The notes: generated by a model not told the origin, from the letters alone. A DNA stretch of 64,000 bases from Pseudoclavibacter sp. 13-3 (GCF_021168475.1 NZ_JAJOZT010000006.1:62001-126000); one strand, 5' to 3'; shown: positions 17,661 through 28,834, numbered from the stretch's first letter. Numbers and translations: made by a program.

Positions 17661-17864
17661 TTCGTCCTTCTTCAGAGAGGTCTACAGAGTTCTTGTCGTG
17701 GTGCAGCTGCCAGCTCAGGGATGGTGGAGCGCGGGGGCGCACATGCGGCGCGATCGTGTCGCGCGAGGCGGCTTCGGCGCCGCACCCACTATCGTACCGC
17801 GCATGCTGCCGTGCTGCGGCAGGCGTGCCCGGATGGATCAGAGCGCACGGCGCCGAACGTGCGG

Positions 17865-18914
17865 TCAGCCCTGCAGGCGGGCCACGATCGCATCGCCGAT
17901 CTCGGCAGTCGTGCGCACGACGTCCGCCCGCGACGCGGTGTCGGCCCGCACCGCCTCGACGATGCGACCGGCCGACGCGGCATGCCCCTGCGTCTGCAGC
18001 ATGAGCGCCACCGAGAGGATCGCCGCCGTCGGGTCGGCCTTCTGCTGGCCGGCGATATCGGGTGCCGAGCCGTGAATGGGCTCGAACATGCTCGGTGCGG
18101 TGCCGTCGGCGTTGATGTTCGCGGATGCTGCCAGGCCGATTCCGCCGGTGACCGCTGCAGCGAGGTCGGTCAGGATGTCGCCGAACAGGTTGTCGGTGAC
18201 GATCACGTCGAAGCGGGCCGGGTCGGTCGTCAGGAAGATCGTGGCAGCGTCGACGTGCAGGTAGTCGTGGGTGACCTCGGGGAAGTCCACGGCGATCTCG
18301 TCGACCAGACGCTGCCACATGCCGCCGGCGTTCACGAGCACGTTCTTCTTGTGCACGAGCGTGACATGGTGTCGCGGGCGCTTTGCGGCCGTCTCGAACG
18401 CATAGCGGATCACCCGGGCCGCGCCGAACGCGGTGTTCACCGACACCTCGGTGGCGACCTCGTGCTCGGTGCCGACGCGGAGGGCTCCCCCGTTGCCGGT
18501 GTAGAGCCCCTCGGTGCCCTCGCGCACGACGACGAAGTCGATGTCGCCGGGGCTCGAGAGCGGTGAGCGCACGCCGGGGAAGAGCTCGACCGGTCGCAGG
18601 TTGACGTACTGGTCGAATGCGAAGCGCAGCTTCAGCAGCAGACCGCGCTCGAGCACGCCCGCGGGCACACGACGCGGGTCGCCGACGGCGCCGAGCAGCA
18701 GCACATCGTGCTGACGCAGCTCGTCGAGGGTCTCGTCCGTGAGCACCTCGCCGGTGCGCTCGTAGCGGCGAGCCCCCAAGTCGTAGTCGGTCGTGCCGAA
18801 CTCGAAGCCGTCTTCGACGGCGACGGCCTCGAGCACTTTGAGCCCCTCGGCGACCACCTCTGGCCCGATGCCGTCACCGGCGATGACTCCGAGATCGATG
18901 CGTGTGCTCACCAT
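17865..18914 (-). CDS. leuB: 3-isopropylmalate dehydrogenase
   Basis: LeuB oxidises and decarboxylates 3-isopropylmalate with NAD, the third step of leucine synthesis. The 349-residue protein has [16 protein letters not shown] at the N-terminus, the substrate arginines around [29 protein letters not shown], the metal site [18 protein letters not shown] and [15 protein letters not shown] with nearby NAD contacts. AGGAGGAA precedes both ATG 18914 and GTG 18911; I give the ATG, but the GTG has better spacing. leuA, leuC and leuD are not in the window. Divergent from the rhodanese gene. Confidence 0.95.
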   Translation of the reverse strand: MVSTRIDLGVIAGDGIGPEVVAEGLKVLEAVAVEDGFEFGTTDYDLGARRYERTGEVLTDETLDELRQHDVLLLGAVGDPRRVPAGVLERGLLLKLRFAFDQYVNLRPVELFPGVRSPLSSPGDIDFVVVREGTEGLYTGNGGALRVGTEHEVATEVSVNTAFGAARVIRYAFETAAKRPRHHVTLVHKKNVLVNAGGMWQRLVDEIAVDFPEVTHDYLHVDAATIFLTTDPARFDVIVTDNLFGDILTDLAAAVTGGIGLAASANINADGTAPSMFEPIHGSAPDIAGQQKADPTAAILSVALMLQTQGHAASAGRIVEAVRADTASRADVVRTTAEIGDAIVARLQG

Positions 18915-19064
18915 TTCCTCCTCAGGATTGACCCGGCCTGCAGGGCGCAGCAGCGCCGCCGGGCACGACGTGTTCCAGCCTAGCGGCAGCACAGGTACAG
19001 TGTCAGAAAGCCAGATCACCAGACCGGCGCCCCCGCCGCGCGGGTTCACACACGAGGAGTCACC

Positions 19065-19367
19065 ATGATCGAGCAGATCACCCCGCAGCAGGCACTCGAG
19101 CGTCAGCAGGCCGGCGCCGTCATTCTCGACGTGCGCGAGACCGACGAGTTCGCCGGGGGTCACGCGGTGGGTGCGGTGAACATCCCGCTCTCCGAGCTGC
19201 AGGCTCGCCTGGGCGACGTGCCCGACGCCGACGATCTGCTGGTCATCTGCCAGGCCGGCGGACGCTCCCAGCAGGCCGCGCTGTGGCTCGATCAGCAGGG
19301 CATCGCCGCCGCGAACATCAGCGGCGGTACTTTCGCTTGGGCGTCAGACGGCCTGCCCGTCGACTGA
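19065..19367 (+). CDS. Rhodanese-like domain protein
   Basis: A single-domain 100-residue rhodanese-like protein, probably cytosolic because no signal peptide is present. It has [25 protein letters not shown] and the active loop [12 protein letters not shown] with the persulfide cysteine at residue 62. It may carry sulfane sulfur, but the in vivo substrate is unknown. GAGGAG lies six bases before the ATG. A single gene, divergent from leuB and convergent with the membrane-protein pair. Confidence 0.88.
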   Translation: MIEQITPQQALERQQAGAVILDVRETDEFAGGHAVGAVNIPLSELQARLGDVPDADDLLVICQAGGRSQQAALWLDQQGIAAANISGGTFAWASDGLPVD

Positions 19368-19393
19368 TCGGCACCCGCGTCAGCGGCTTCGAC

Positions 19394-19912
19394 TCACTCT
19401 CCGAAGAGCAGGTGAGAGAGCACGATGTCGTTGACCTGCGGATTGGCCATGACGAGCTGCTGCACCGAGATCATGATCAGCGGAACGACGGCCCATCCGG
19501 TCACATAGGTCAGCAGGCGTCGCCACCAGGTCATTCCCCGAGTGATCCACCATGATGCCGCCAGCAGCGCGAGCGGCACGACGAGGCCGACCAGCAGCAG
19601 CGTCCATCTGACCCAGCCGAGACCCGCGAAGACGGCCTGCCAGCCGGTGTCGGAGTTCGCGAAGGCGAACGCGAACGCCTGCCACACCGGGTAGGCGAAG
19701 AGCACCGCCGCCAGCACGCCCCACAGCGCGTCTGAGACGCGGATGCGCAACCCGCCCGGCTGCTCGGCTGCAGCCCCGGCGCGGTCGCCGGCGTTCGCCC
19801 GCGACTCTTCGGTCTGCGTGTCGTCGCCCAGCACCACGGTGTCGACGGACTCGGCGCTGCTCGGGTTCAGGCTCTCACCGCTCGTCTTGTTCGACTCGTG
19901 GCCGGTGCTCAC
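19394..19912 (-). CDS. Conserved three-helix membrane protein
   Basis: A 172-residue protein of unknown function. The first 70 residues are polar, rich in Ser, Glu and Asp, and probably cytoplasmic. Three hydrophobic segments follow: GVLAAVLFAYPVWQAFAFAF, WTLLLVGLVVPLALLAASW and VTGWAVVPLIMISVQQLVM. The GTG start overlaps the upstream stop as GTGA, so the two membrane proteins are probably made together and may form a complex. No motif links it to a known family that I recognise. Convergent with the rhodanese gene, with 26 bases between them. Confidence 0.65.
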   Translation of the reverse strand: MSTGHESNKTSGESLNPSSAESVDTVVLGDDTQTEESRANAGDRAGAAAEQPGGLRIRVSDALWGVLAAVLFAYPVWQAFAFAFANSDTGWQAVFAGLGWVRWTLLLVGLVVPLALLAASWWITRGMTWWRRLLTYVTGWAVVPLIMISVQQLVMANPQVNDIVLSHLLFGE

Positions 19913-20376
19913 TGTGCGCCTCCGATGCTCGCGGTGATCAGTGTGATGATCCAGGGCCACGGTGCCAGCAGCACCAGCCCCAGCACGAGCCAGAGCATCT
20001 GCCAGTACCAGCGGCGGCCGCGCACGAAGCAGACGGCGAACACGACCCAGAGCGCCGGGCCGGCGAGGCCGAGCAGCATCTGCACGCGATCGACACCGTC
20101 GAGCAGCGGCTGCGGCGGAGTCGCCAGGCGCTTGAGCAGAATCGTCACCCACGAGATCGTGTAGACGAGAAAGACGCCGAGGATCGCACCATAGCCGATG
20201 AGCACGCCGGAAGGCAGCTGGTCGATCGCGGCCAGTGCGCTGCGATCCTCTTCGACCACCGGCACCTCTTCATGGTCGGTCGGCCGACTTCCGGGCACGA
20301 CGGCCGAGGCATCAAGCCGGTCTGACTCCCAGACGAGCGCCTCGTCGTCGGTGCCGCCGCGTTCTCTGTCACCCAT
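19909..20376 (-). CDS. Conserved small membrane protein, first of a pair
   Basis: A 155-residue protein with a polar, acidic N-terminal 60 residues and three hydrophobic segments (YGAILGVFLVYTISWVTIL, LLGLAGPALWVVFAVCFV, and a final one with LVLGLVLLAPWPW). I recognise no domain. The start is uncertain: ATG 20376 gives MGDRERGGTDDEAL and has GAGG upstream, while ATG 20394 and ATG 20415 are in frame but lack spaced ribosome sites. It is the first gene of a two-gene unit with the preceding entry, lying beyond the ilvC terminator. Confidence 0.6.
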   Translation of the reverse strand: MGDRERGGTDDEALVWESDRLDASAVVPGSRPTDHEEVPVVEEDRSALAAIDQLPSGVLIGYGAILGVFLVYTISWVTILLKRLATPPQPLLDGVDRVQMLLGLAGPALWVVFAVCFVRGRRWYWQMLWLVLGLVLLAPWPWIITLITASIGGAQ

Positions 20377-20475
20377 GCTCTCAGGCCTCGCCATCTCCGG
20401 TTGCGTGAACGTCATCGGTTCGGGCCTGGTCGCTCGAACGTGGTCCGCCCTCAATGATACTGATTCCAGACACGG

Positions 20476-20512
20476 CTGAGGGCCGCCCGACACTGGTTCG
20501 GGCGGCCCTCAG
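20476..20512 (-). terminator. Hairpin terminator for ilvBNC
   Basis: A perfect 15-base stem (CTGAGGGCCGCCCGA and complement) with the loop CACTGGT lies 54 bases beyond the ilvC stop codon. It separates ilvBNC from the membrane-protein pair. Confidence 0.65.
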
Positions 20513-20565
20513 GGTCTGTGTCACCTCATCTGTACGCGGAGGAGGTCACGCGGGTGCAGCGTGGA

Positions 20566-22192
<1,627 letters not shown>

Positions 22193-22196
22193 CAGA

Positions 22197-23981
22197 TCAC
22201 TCCTCGCCTTCGAATGCCGGTGACTCGTCTTTCGCATACTGGATGAAGTCGTTGCTGACCCCCTGCGGCACCATCGGCCACACCATCGCATCGGCCGAGA
22301 CCACGAAATCGATCACCACGGGGCGGTCGTCGACCGACAGCGCCCACTCGATCGCGGCATCCACGTCATCTTCGCTCTCGACGCGGCGCGCCGCACAGCC
22401 GTACGCCTCGGCGAGCTTCACGAAGTCGGGCACCCGCTCGGAGTCGTGACCGGTGTGCAGCTCGGTGTTCGAGAAGCGCTTGTCGTAGAAGAGCGACTGC
22501 CACTGCTTGACCATGCCCAGCGACGAGTTGTTGATGATCGCCACCTTGATCGGGATGCCCTCGAGCACGCAGGTCGCGAGCTCCTGATTGGTCATCTGAA
22601 AGCAGCCGTCGCCGTCGATCGCCCAGACCACGCGGTCGGGCTGAGCCACCTTCGCGCCCATCGCGGCGGGCACACCGTAGCCCATGGTGCCGGCGCCGCC
22701 CGAGTTGAGGAACGAGTTCGGGCGCTCGTACTTGATGAACTGCGCGGCCCACATCTGGTGCTGGCCGACGCCCACGGCGTAGACGGCCTCGGGGCCGGTG
22801 AGCTCGCCGATGCGCTGAATGACGTGCTGCGGTGCGATCAGACCGTCGGTGGGCTGAGCGAAGCCGAGCGGGTAGTCTTCGCGCAGCTTGTTCAGGTGCT
22901 CCCACCAGTGCGTCAGATCGGGGGTCTGCTCCGAGGTCTCGGCCTCGTACTGGGGTACGAGCTGGTCGAGCACTTGGCGCAGGTCGCCGACGATCGGCAC
23001 GTCTGCATGCCGAATCTTCGAGATCTCGGCCGGGTCGATGTCGACGTGCACGACCTTGGCCAGCGGGGCGAAGGTCTTGGCGTTGCCGGTGACGCGGTCG
23101 TCGAAGCGCGCGCCGAGGCTGACGATGAGGTCGGCCTGCTGCAGCGCGAGCACTGCGGGAACGGTGCCGTGCATGCCGGGCATGCCGAGATTCTGCGGGT
23201 GTGAGTCGGGGAACGCGCCGCGGGCCATCAGCGTGGTCACGACCGGCGCCTTGGTCGCCTCGGCGAGTGCTTTGAGCTCGGCGGATGCCCCGCTGCGGAT
23301 GACACCGCCGCCCACGTAGAGCACGGGACGCTGGGCGTTCGCGAGCAGCTGGGCCGCGGCCTGCACCTGGCGGCCGTGGGGCTGCGTCGCAGGATGGTAG
23401 CCGGGCAGGGTGATCTGCGGAGGCCAGCTGAAATCGGCAAGGCCCTGCTGGGCGTCTTTGCTGATGTCGACCAGCACCGGGCCCGGACGGCCGGTGCTGG
23501 CGATCTCGTAAGCCGCGGCGAGCGCCGGGGCGACCTCGTCGGCGCTGCGCACGAGGAACGCGTGCTTGGTGATCGGCATCGTGATGCCGACGATGTCGGC
23601 CTCTTGGAAGGCGTCGGTGCCGATCAGGGTCGAGAAGACCTGACCTGTGATGGCGATCAACGGCACGGAGTCCATGTAGGCGTCTCCGATGGCGGTCACC
23701 AGGTTGGTGGCGCCGGGGCCCGAGGTGGCCAGGCAGACGCCGACGGTCTGACCAGCCGTCGCATACCCCTCGGCCGCGTGACCGGCGCCCTGCTCGTGAC
23801 GCACGAGATAGTGGCGCAGGCCCTTGGCGTCCATCAGCGGGTCGTAGGTGGGCAGGATGGCGCCGCCGGGCAGTCCGAACACATCGGTGACACCGAGCTT
23901 CTTCAGCGAGGCGATGAGAATCTCTGCCCCGGTGAGATCGCGCTCTTGCACGGTGGGTGTCGGTTTCGGTGTGGGAGCCAT
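22197..23981 (-). CDS. ilvB: Acetolactate synthase large (catalytic) subunit
   Basis: IlvB is the ThDP- and FAD-dependent catalytic subunit that makes acetolactate or acetohydroxybutyrate, the first common step to Val, Leu and Ile. The 594-residue protein has [13 protein letters not shown], the catalytic Glu region [33 protein letters not shown], and the C-terminal ThDP motif [16 protein letters not shown] ... [14 protein letters not shown] chose ATG 23981, with GAGGA nine bases upstream; ATG 23990 and 24008 are in frame but poorly placed. First gene of ilvBNC, with a 266-base region upstream that may carry an attenuator. Confidence 0.96.
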   Translation of the reverse strand: MAPTPKPTPTVQERDLTGAEILIASLKKLGVTDVFGLPGGAILPTYDPLMDAKGLRHYLVRHEQGAGHAAEGYATAGQTVGVCLATSGPGATNLVTAIGDAYMDSVPLIAITGQVFSTLIGTDAFQEADIVGITMPITKHAFLVRSADEVAPALAAAYEIASTGRPGPVLVDISKDAQQGLADFSWPPQITLPGYHPATQPHGRQVQAAAQLLANAQRPVLYVGGGVIRSGASAELKALAEATKAPVVTTLMARGAFPDSHPQNLGMPGMHGTVPAVLALQQADLIVSLGARFDDRVTGNAKTFAPLAKVVHVDIDPAEISKIRHADVPIVGDLRQVLDQLVPQYEAETSEQTPDLTHWWEHLNKLREDYPLGFAQPTDGLIAPQHVIQRIGELTGPEAVYAVGVGQHQMWAAQFIKYERPNSFLNSGGAGTMGYGVPAAMGAKVAQPDRVVWAIDGDGCFQMTNQELATCVLEGIPIKVAIINNSSLGMVKQWQSLFYDKRFSNTELHTGHDSERVPDFVKLAEAYGCAARRVESEDDVDAAIEWALSVDDRPVVIDFVVSADAMVWPMVPQGVSNDFIQYAKDESPAFEGEE

Positions 23982-23997
23982 GCCTGTCATTCCTCGA

Positions 23998-24141
23998 TCA
24001 TGATTCATTGGTTGTCGTCGTCGTGCGGCGAGTCAGAAGAAGAGCCCCGAGTTCATCGGGAAAGAGACGCAGGGAGATCTGCGTGATGAGCTTGCGAGCG
24101 TATCGTCTCTGCCGAGCACCCCTGTTCAGAACGTCTGCCAT
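23998..24141 (-). other. Candidate ilvB leader reading frame
   Basis: A 47-codon frame from ATG 24141 ends 16 bases before the ilvB ATG. It holds eight Leu, two Ile and one Val codons and a run of five Thr codons near its end. It covers the small hairpin at 24035-24060. It has no clear ribosome site and is longer than known ilvB leaders, so it may be chance. Confidence 0.2.
24035..24060 (-). terminator. Possible attenuator hairpin upstream of ilvB
   Basis: On the minus strand CCCGA-TGAAC-TCGGG is followed by GCTCTTCTTCT, resembling a small intrinsic terminator about 55 bases before the ilvB ATG. In actinobacteria ilvB is often controlled by leader-peptide attenuation. Here the stem is only five bases, so the call is tentative. 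Confidence 0.3.
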
Positions 24142-24247
24142 GGTTCGGCGACGTGGTCTGTCTCAGCGGCCGATCAGATGGGTTGCACCGATCCAGCCTG
24201 CGACATTCAACGCTAGCACACGCGATGGCTCCCCGGCGCCGAGACGG

Positions 24248-25033
24248 TCACTGCGCAAGAGCGAGATGGCGTCGCCGCAGCGAGGCCATGGTCAGCAGCA
24301 CGCCGGCGAGTGCCCGTGGTCCGGTCACGGTGAACGCGGCCGCGGTGCGCCCCTCGCCCACGTGCACGCCGACGTCGCCCTCGTGCAGCGCGCGGAAGAC
24401 GTCTTCGTCGGTGCGATCGTCGCCGGCATAGAAGACGACGGTGGCACCGATGTGCTGACGCAGGCGTTCGATGGCCTCGCCCTTGTTCGTCTCGCGCAGC
24501 GAGAACTCGAGCACGTCGTGACCGGCGATCACGCGGGCGACGGGCAGCTCTGCGGCGACTCGTTCGCGGGCCAGCCGCTGCAGCCCTTCAGCGTCAGCGG
24601 GACGCACACTGCGGGTGTGCAGCACGGCGCCGACGGGTTTGTGCTCGACCCAGGCGCCGTGCACGCCGGTCACGAGATCTTCGAGCGTCGAGCTCAGGCG
24701 GCTAACGTCGCGGATCGTCCCGGTGCTCAGCGGGCTGGGATCGGGAACCCCGCTGTCAAGCTGAATCTGTGCGCCGTGCGACCCCACCAGGAGCATGCCC
24801 GGAGGCGCGTCGCTGACCGCACGCAGCGATTCGAGCGCCCGGCCCGAGACGTACGCGACGTCGGTGCGCGGCAGCTGCCACAGCTGGATCACGGCCAGGT
24901 GCGAGTCGGCGAGCGACCGTGAGTCGGCGGGGTTGTCGGTGAACGGCGCGACCGTGCCGTCGAAGTCCAGCGCCACCAGCAGCTTCTCGGCCTGCGTGAT
25001 GCGCTGCAGCGCAGCGTCGAGTTCGGGGGTCAT
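24248..25033 (-). CDS. otsB: Trehalose-6-phosphate phosphatase
   Basis: OtsB removes phosphate from trehalose 6-phosphate to give trehalose. The 261-residue HAD-family protein has the nucleophile motif LVALDFDGTVAPF at residue 19, the motif II serine region YVSGRALESL, motif III lysine in ETNKGEAIERL, and motif IV GDDRTDEDVF. The cap segment contains EHKPVGAVLHTR. Its ATG overlaps the otsA stop as ATGA, so the two enzymes are coupled. Length is typical. Converges on nothing; the ilvB leader region lies beyond. Confidence 0.94.
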   Translation of the reverse strand: MTPELDAALQRITQAEKLLVALDFDGTVAPFTDNPADSRSLADSHLAVIQLWQLPRTDVAYVSGRALESLRAVSDAPPGMLLVGSHGAQIQLDSGVPDPSPLSTGTIRDVSRLSSTLEDLVTGVHGAWVEHKPVGAVLHTRSVRPADAEGLQRLARERVAAELPVARVIAGHDVLEFSLRETNKGEAIERLRQHIGATVVFYAGDDRTDEDVFRALHEGDVGVHVGEGRTAAAFTVTGPRALAGVLLTMASLRRRHLALAQ

Positions 25034-26529
25034 GCGCGGCCGCCCGAGACGGTGTCGTCCGGCGTGGCGTCGCTCTGAGCGCGGTTCTCGGAGCTGATCT
25101 CGCGCAGTCTTGCCAGGAAGGCGTCAGACCAGCGCTCGACGTTGTCTTCGCGCACGTGCCGACGCATGATGCGCATGCGCCGGGCGACCTCTGCCTCGGG
25201 CATCTCCATCGCATCCACGATGGCCTGTTTCAGCCCGTCGATGTCATGCGGGTTGATGAGCAGTGCGGTCTTCAGCTCGTCACTGGCACCGGCGAACTCG
25301 CTGAGCACCAGAACGGCGTCGTTGTCGACGTGGGTGGCCACGAACTCTTTGGCGACCAGGTTCATGCCGTCGCGCAGAGCTGTGACGAGCAGGATGTCTG
25401 CGGCCAGGTAGAACGCCGCCATCTCTCGTCGCGGAAAACTGCGGTGCAGATACTGGATGGCCGGCCGACCGATGGTGCTGTGGTCGCCGTTGATGCGGGC
25501 GACAGAGAGCTCGATGTCGTCGCGCAGACGCTTGTACGTCTCGACACGTTCGCGGCTGGGCACGGCGATCTGGATCAGTGTGGTGTCTTCGACGTCGACG
25601 CGGCCCTCGTCCAGCAGCTCGCCATAGGCCTTGAGCCGGTGCCGGATGCCCTTCGTGTAGTCGAGTCGGTCGATGCCGAGCAGCACGCGATGCGGGTCAC
25701 CCAGGTCATGGCGGATCTGCCGAGCGCGCTCCTGCACCTCAGGATCTTCGCCGAGCCGCTCGAACTCGTCGGCGTCGATCGAGATCGGGTAGTCGTGAAA
25801 GGCCGCGACATGTCCGCTGCCGCCGTCGAGTTCGGCAGGCACGTCGATCAGCCCCCGCCGAGCCGCGATGCCGAGCAGCGTGCGCACGGCTCGCGCGAAG
25901 TTGCGAGCGTCTTCAGTGCGCTGAAAGCCGATCAGGTCGGCGCCGAGCAGCCCTTCGAGAATCTGGCGACGCCACGGCAGCTGGGCGAAGAGGCCGTAGG
26001 ACGGAAACGGAATGTGGTTGAAGAAGCCGATGCTGAGATCTGGGCGGATGGAGCGCAGGATGCGCGGCACCAGCTGCAGCTGGTAGTCCTGCACCCACAC
26101 CGTCGCGCCGGGGCTCGCGATGTCGGCCACGCGTGCGGCGAAGCGTTCGTTGACCGACTGGTACGAATCCCACCACACGCGGTGATAGAGCGGCGGCGCG
26201 ATCACGTCGTGATAAAGCGGCCAGAGCGTCGCGTTCGAGAACCCCTCGTAGTAGCGCTCGAGTTCCGTCTCGCTGAGACTGACCGGGTAGACGTGGAACG
26301 ACCCGCCGCGCGATCCGCCTTCGGCGACGAAGGGCTCGAACTCTTGGTCGGGCACGCCGGGCCAGCCGACCCATGCCCCGTTCGAGAGCTCCATGACCGG
26401 CTCGAGCGCGGTGACGAGGCCTCCTGGCGAACGACGCCATCCCGGAGTTCCGTCGGGGCCGATGGTGCGGTCGACCGGCAGTCGGTTCGAGACCACGATG
26501 AGGTCGAATTTCTCCGCGGGTGTGCTCAT
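25030..26529 (-). CDS. otsA: Trehalose-6-phosphate synthase
   Basis: OtsA (GT20) makes trehalose 6-phosphate from a nucleotide-glucose and glucose 6-phosphate; trehalose serves as osmoprotectant and carbon store. The 499-residue protein has VVSNRLPVDR and the GGLVTAL loop at the N-terminus, VWVQDYQLQLVP, GFFNHIPFPS, the substrate arginine-lysine pair in LGIDRLDYTKGI, and LRDGMNLVAKEFVA for nucleotide-sugar binding. The tail after about residue 475 is polar and likely disordered. GAGGGAGA precedes the ATG. Forms an operon with otsB. Confidence 0.96.
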   Translation of the reverse strand: MSTPAEKFDLIVVSNRLPVDRTIGPDGTPGWRRSPGGLVTALEPVMELSNGAWVGWPGVPDQEFEPFVAEGGSRGGSFHVYPVSLSETELERYYEGFSNATLWPLYHDVIAPPLYHRVWWDSYQSVNERFAARVADIASPGATVWVQDYQLQLVPRILRSIRPDLSIGFFNHIPFPSYGLFAQLPWRRQILEGLLGADLIGFQRTEDARNFARAVRTLLGIAARRGLIDVPAELDGGSGHVAAFHDYPISIDADEFERLGEDPEVQERARQIRHDLGDPHRVLLGIDRLDYTKGIRHRLKAYGELLDEGRVDVEDTTLIQIAVPSRERVETYKRLRDDIELSVARINGDHSTIGRPAIQYLHRSFPRREMAAFYLAADILLVTALRDGMNLVAKEFVATHVDNDAVLVLSEFAGASDELKTALLINPHDIDGLKQAIVDAMEMPEAEVARRMRIMRRHVREDNVERWSDAFLARLREISSENRAQSDATPDDTVSGGRA

Positions 26530-26572
26530 GCCGTCTCCCTCGGGTCAGTTGCTTTCATGGTAGCCCACCGGA

Positions 26573-27280
26573 TCAGCCGACCGGTTCGGCGCCGAGATAG
26601 ACCTCGGCGAGGTCGTCGATGAGCTGGGAGGCACCCGCCTGATACCCGTTCTGATTCGGGTGGGTGCCATCACCGCGATACTGCCTCACCCACTCGCCGC
26701 GGTCGTCACGCGCCGAACGCCAGGGATCGACCACGCTCCAGCCGCGATCTGCGGCGATCGCGCGCAGTCGGTCGTTGTAGTCGAGAGCGGCCTGCGGCGC
26801 GCTGTTCCAGGGCGGGATCATGGCCGCCGAGACCCGGTCGACGTGCACGGCATCGATGATGCGACCGAGCGCGGCAGTGCTGTCGTCGAAGTCGGTCTTG
26901 GCGGCGATGTCGTTCGTGCCGGCCATGATGAGCAGGGCGTCTGCGCCACTCACCGGCTTCGCCGAGCGCGCCATGTCGGCGGTCGTCGCACCGACCTTCG
27001 ACCAGCCGCCGAGAAACTGCAGCGCGCCGAGGTCGACCGTGTCGTGCCAGGCGCCGCTCACGTTCGTGCCGGTGAGCTGGCCGACGATGCCGACGCTGAG
27101 CGAGTCGCCGACGACCGCGAGATGGACTGTGTCGCTGGGAGCATATCCACCGAATGTGCGCAGCGGCAGATTGCGAAAATGTCCCGGCTCGATGCCGTCA
27201 GCGCTGCAGCCCGCGACCGGGAGCATCCCCATGATCAGCGCCGCGCCCAGAAACGCGCGTCTGCTCAGGTGGCTGCTCAC
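26573..27280 (-). CDS. SGNH/GDSL-type hydrolase, exported lipoprotein
   Basis: A 235-residue predicted lipoprotein esterase. The N-terminus has a twin-arginine SRRAFLGAAL and a lipobox VAGC with the acylated cysteine at residue 25. The SGNH blocks are present: VVGDSLSVG (nucleophile Ser), MAGTNDIAA, and DGTHPNQNG with the catalytic Asp-His pair. It probably acts outside the membrane on an ester in the envelope; the substrate is unknown. The GTG start at 27280 has no ribosome site but a TAAGCT -10 element six bases upstream, so it looks leaderless. Neighbours otsA (downstream) and dedA (upstream) do not show a functional link. Confidence 0.85.
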   Translation of the reverse strand: MSSHLSRRAFLGAALIMGMLPVAGCSADGIEPGHFRNLPLRTFGGYAPSDTVHLAVVGDSLSVGIVGQLTGTNVSGAWHDTVDLGALQFLGGWSKVGATTADMARSAKPVSGADALLIMAGTNDIAAKTDFDDSTAALGRIIDAVHVDRVSAAMIPPWNSAPQAALDYNDRLRAIAADRGWSVVDPWRSARDDRGEWVRQYRGDGTHPNQNGYQAGASQLIDDLAEVYLGAEPVG

Positions 27281-27286
27281 GCAACC

Positions 27287-27292
27287 AGCTTA
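27287..27292 (-). promoter_or_regulatory. -10 element for the leaderless SGNH lipoprotein gene
   Basis: TAAGCT lies exactly six bases before GTG 27280, and no ribosome site is present. Confidence 0.45.
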
Positions 27293-27338
27293 ACCGCGAT
27301 GTCGTGCCGACACCGCATCGTCGGCGCGCTCAGTCGTG

Positions 27339-27986
27339 TCAGTCGTGAGCCCGGCGTGCCCTGCGCACCTTCCACACCACGAATGCGGCGACCAGCGCCA
27401 CCACGACGACGATGACGACCCACTGGAACGCGCCGACGTACTCTTCGACGATGCCGTAGTTCTCGCCGAGCGCATAGCCGGCGAGAACGAGCACCGTGTT
27501 CCAGACCAGCGAGCCGAGCGTGGTCAGCGGCACGAAGACGATCATGCGCATGCGTTCGATGCCCGCCGGAATCGAGATCAGGCTGCGGAAGATCGGTACC
27601 AGGCGGCCGAGCAGAACTGTCTTGCGGCCATGCCTGACGAACCACTGCTCGGTGCGCTCGATGTCGTTGACGCTGATCAGCGGCACTCTGGCGGCGAGGC
27701 GGATGAAGCGCTCTCGCCCGAGCCAGGCTCCCAGTGCGTAGAGGGCGATAGCGCCGACAACCGAACCGACTGTGGCCCAGAGGATGACGGCCACGAGGTC
27801 GAGTGACCCCTGAGAGGCGGCAAAGCCCGCCAGCGGCAGGATGGCCTCGCTGGGAATCGGCGGAAAGAGGTTCTCTGCCGCCACCAGCACGGCGACGCCG
27901 AACTCGCCGAGCGCGTCCATGATCGTGGTGATGAACCCGGCGAAGGCTCCGAGGTCAGCGGTCGGGTCTGCGGCAGCGAACAGCAT
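27339..27986 (-). CDS. DedA-family membrane protein
   Basis: A 215-residue inner-membrane protein of the DedA (SNARE-associated/VTT) superfamily. Members affect lipid flipping, membrane potential and cell division. The family motif is visible as FPPIPSEAILPLAGF near residue 40, followed by GSVVGAIALYALGAWLGR and the arginine-rich GRLVPIFRSLISIPAG segment; a basic tail VRRARRAHD ends the protein. I set the start at ATG 27986 because GAGAGATGG lies upstream and the family begins close to the first helix; ATG 28013 is in frame. Substrate unknown here. Confidence 0.88.
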   Translation of the reverse strand: MLFAAADPTADLGAFAGFITTIMDALGEFGVAVLVAAENLFPPIPSEAILPLAGFAASQGSLDLVAVILWATVGSVVGAIALYALGAWLGRERFIRLAARVPLISVNDIERTEQWFVRHGRKTVLLGRLVPIFRSLISIPAGIERMRMIVFVPLTTLGSLVWNTVLVLAGYALGENYGIVEEYVGAFQWVVIVVVVALVAAFVVWKVRRARRAHD

Positions 27987-28108
27987 GGTGCACCATCTCT
28001 CGTTGTCGGTCACTGATTCGGCGGGCCTGGACCGGAGCGTAGCGCTCGACGGCCTGCTGTCGGTCGGGATCGACTCAGCGACGATGCGCGAGGCGCTGCC
28101 CGATGACG

Positions 28109-28139
28109 AAAAAACCCGGAGACGTGATATCTCCGGGTT
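28109..28139 (-). terminator. Intrinsic terminator of tRNA-Lys
   Basis: On the minus strand a 10-base perfect stem (AACCCGGAGA and complement) with a 7-base loop is followed by a run of six T. It lies eight bases beyond the 3' end of the tRNA. This is the only terminator in the window with a clear T-run. Confidence 0.8.
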
Positions 28140-28146
28140 CCCCTTG

Positions 28147-28219
<73 letters not shown>

Positions 28220-28293
28220 GTATCGTGCTCGCTTGAGCCAAGAGAAGACTTTAGCACAGTTCGCTCGCGTGTCCAAACCAGGTCGTCTGTGTC

Positions 28294-28299
28294 TAGAAT
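28294..28299 (+). promoter_or_regulatory. -10 element for leaderless bcp
   Basis: TAGAAT lies seven bases before the ATG at 28307; no ribosome site is present. Confidence 0.5.
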
Positions 28300-28306
28300 C
28301 GCTCGC

Positions 28307-28798
28307 ATGAGCACCGCACAGAATCACCCCGAACGCCTGCAGGCCGGCACGCCGGCGCCCGACTTCACACTGCCCGACGCCGACGGCCGCCCGGTCTCGC
28401 TGCACGACCTGCGCGGCCACAAGGTGATCGTCTACTTCTACCCCGCCGCAGAGACGCCCGGCTGCACCAGAGAGGCCTGCGACTTTCGCGACAGCATCGC
28501 TTCGCTGCAGGCCGCCGGCTACATCGTGGTCGGCGTGTCGAAAGACACCCAGCAGAAGCTGCAGCGATTTCGCGAGCACCACGAGCTGCCGTTTGCGCTG
28601 CTCAGCGACCCCGATCTCGTGGTGCACAAGGCGTACGCCGCCTTCGGCGTCAAGAAGCTCTATGGAAAAGAGGTCACCGGTGTGATTCGCTCGACCTTCG
28701 TGATCGACGAGAACGGTGAGCTGACCCTCGCACGTTACAACGTGCGCGCGACCGGGCATGTGGCATCACTGCGGAAGGCCCTCAGGCTCGACGACTGA
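28307..28798 (+). CDS. bcp: Thiol peroxidase of the Bcp/PrxQ type
   Basis: Bcp reduces hydrogen peroxide and organic hydroperoxides in the cytosol with electrons from thioredoxin. The 163-residue protein has PDFTLPDADGRPVSL, the peroxidatic cysteine in YPAAETPGCTREACDFRD at residue 53 and a resolving cysteine five residues later (residue 58), which defines the atypical 2-Cys PrxQ type. RSTFVIDENGEL follows near the end. The start at 28307 is supported by the leaderless -10 element; an in-frame GTG at 28289 is less likely. Monocistronic. Confidence 0.93.
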   Translation: MSTAQNHPERLQAGTPAPDFTLPDADGRPVSLHDLRGHKVIVYFYPAAETPGCTREACDFRDSIASLQAAGYIVVGVSKDTQQKLQRFREHHELPFALLSDPDLVVHKAYAAFGVKKLYGKEVTGVIRSTFVIDENGELTLARYNVRATGHVASLRKALRLDD

Positions 28799-28834
28799 GC
28801 AGCCGCCGGCGGATGATGCGCGTGGGCTCCGAGG

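Noticed and set aside
17172-18566. 464-residue plus-strand reading frame
   Set aside because: Antisense to ilvE and leuB; low-complexity Arg/Val/His composition typical of high-G+C shadow frames.
19065-19367. Thiosulfate sulfurtransferase of defined function
   Set aside because: The single rhodanese domain shows only the fold and active cysteine; the substrate cannot be read from sequence.
25156-26622. 488-residue plus-strand reading frame
   Set aside because: Fully antisense to otsA, no recognised motif, no ribosome site.
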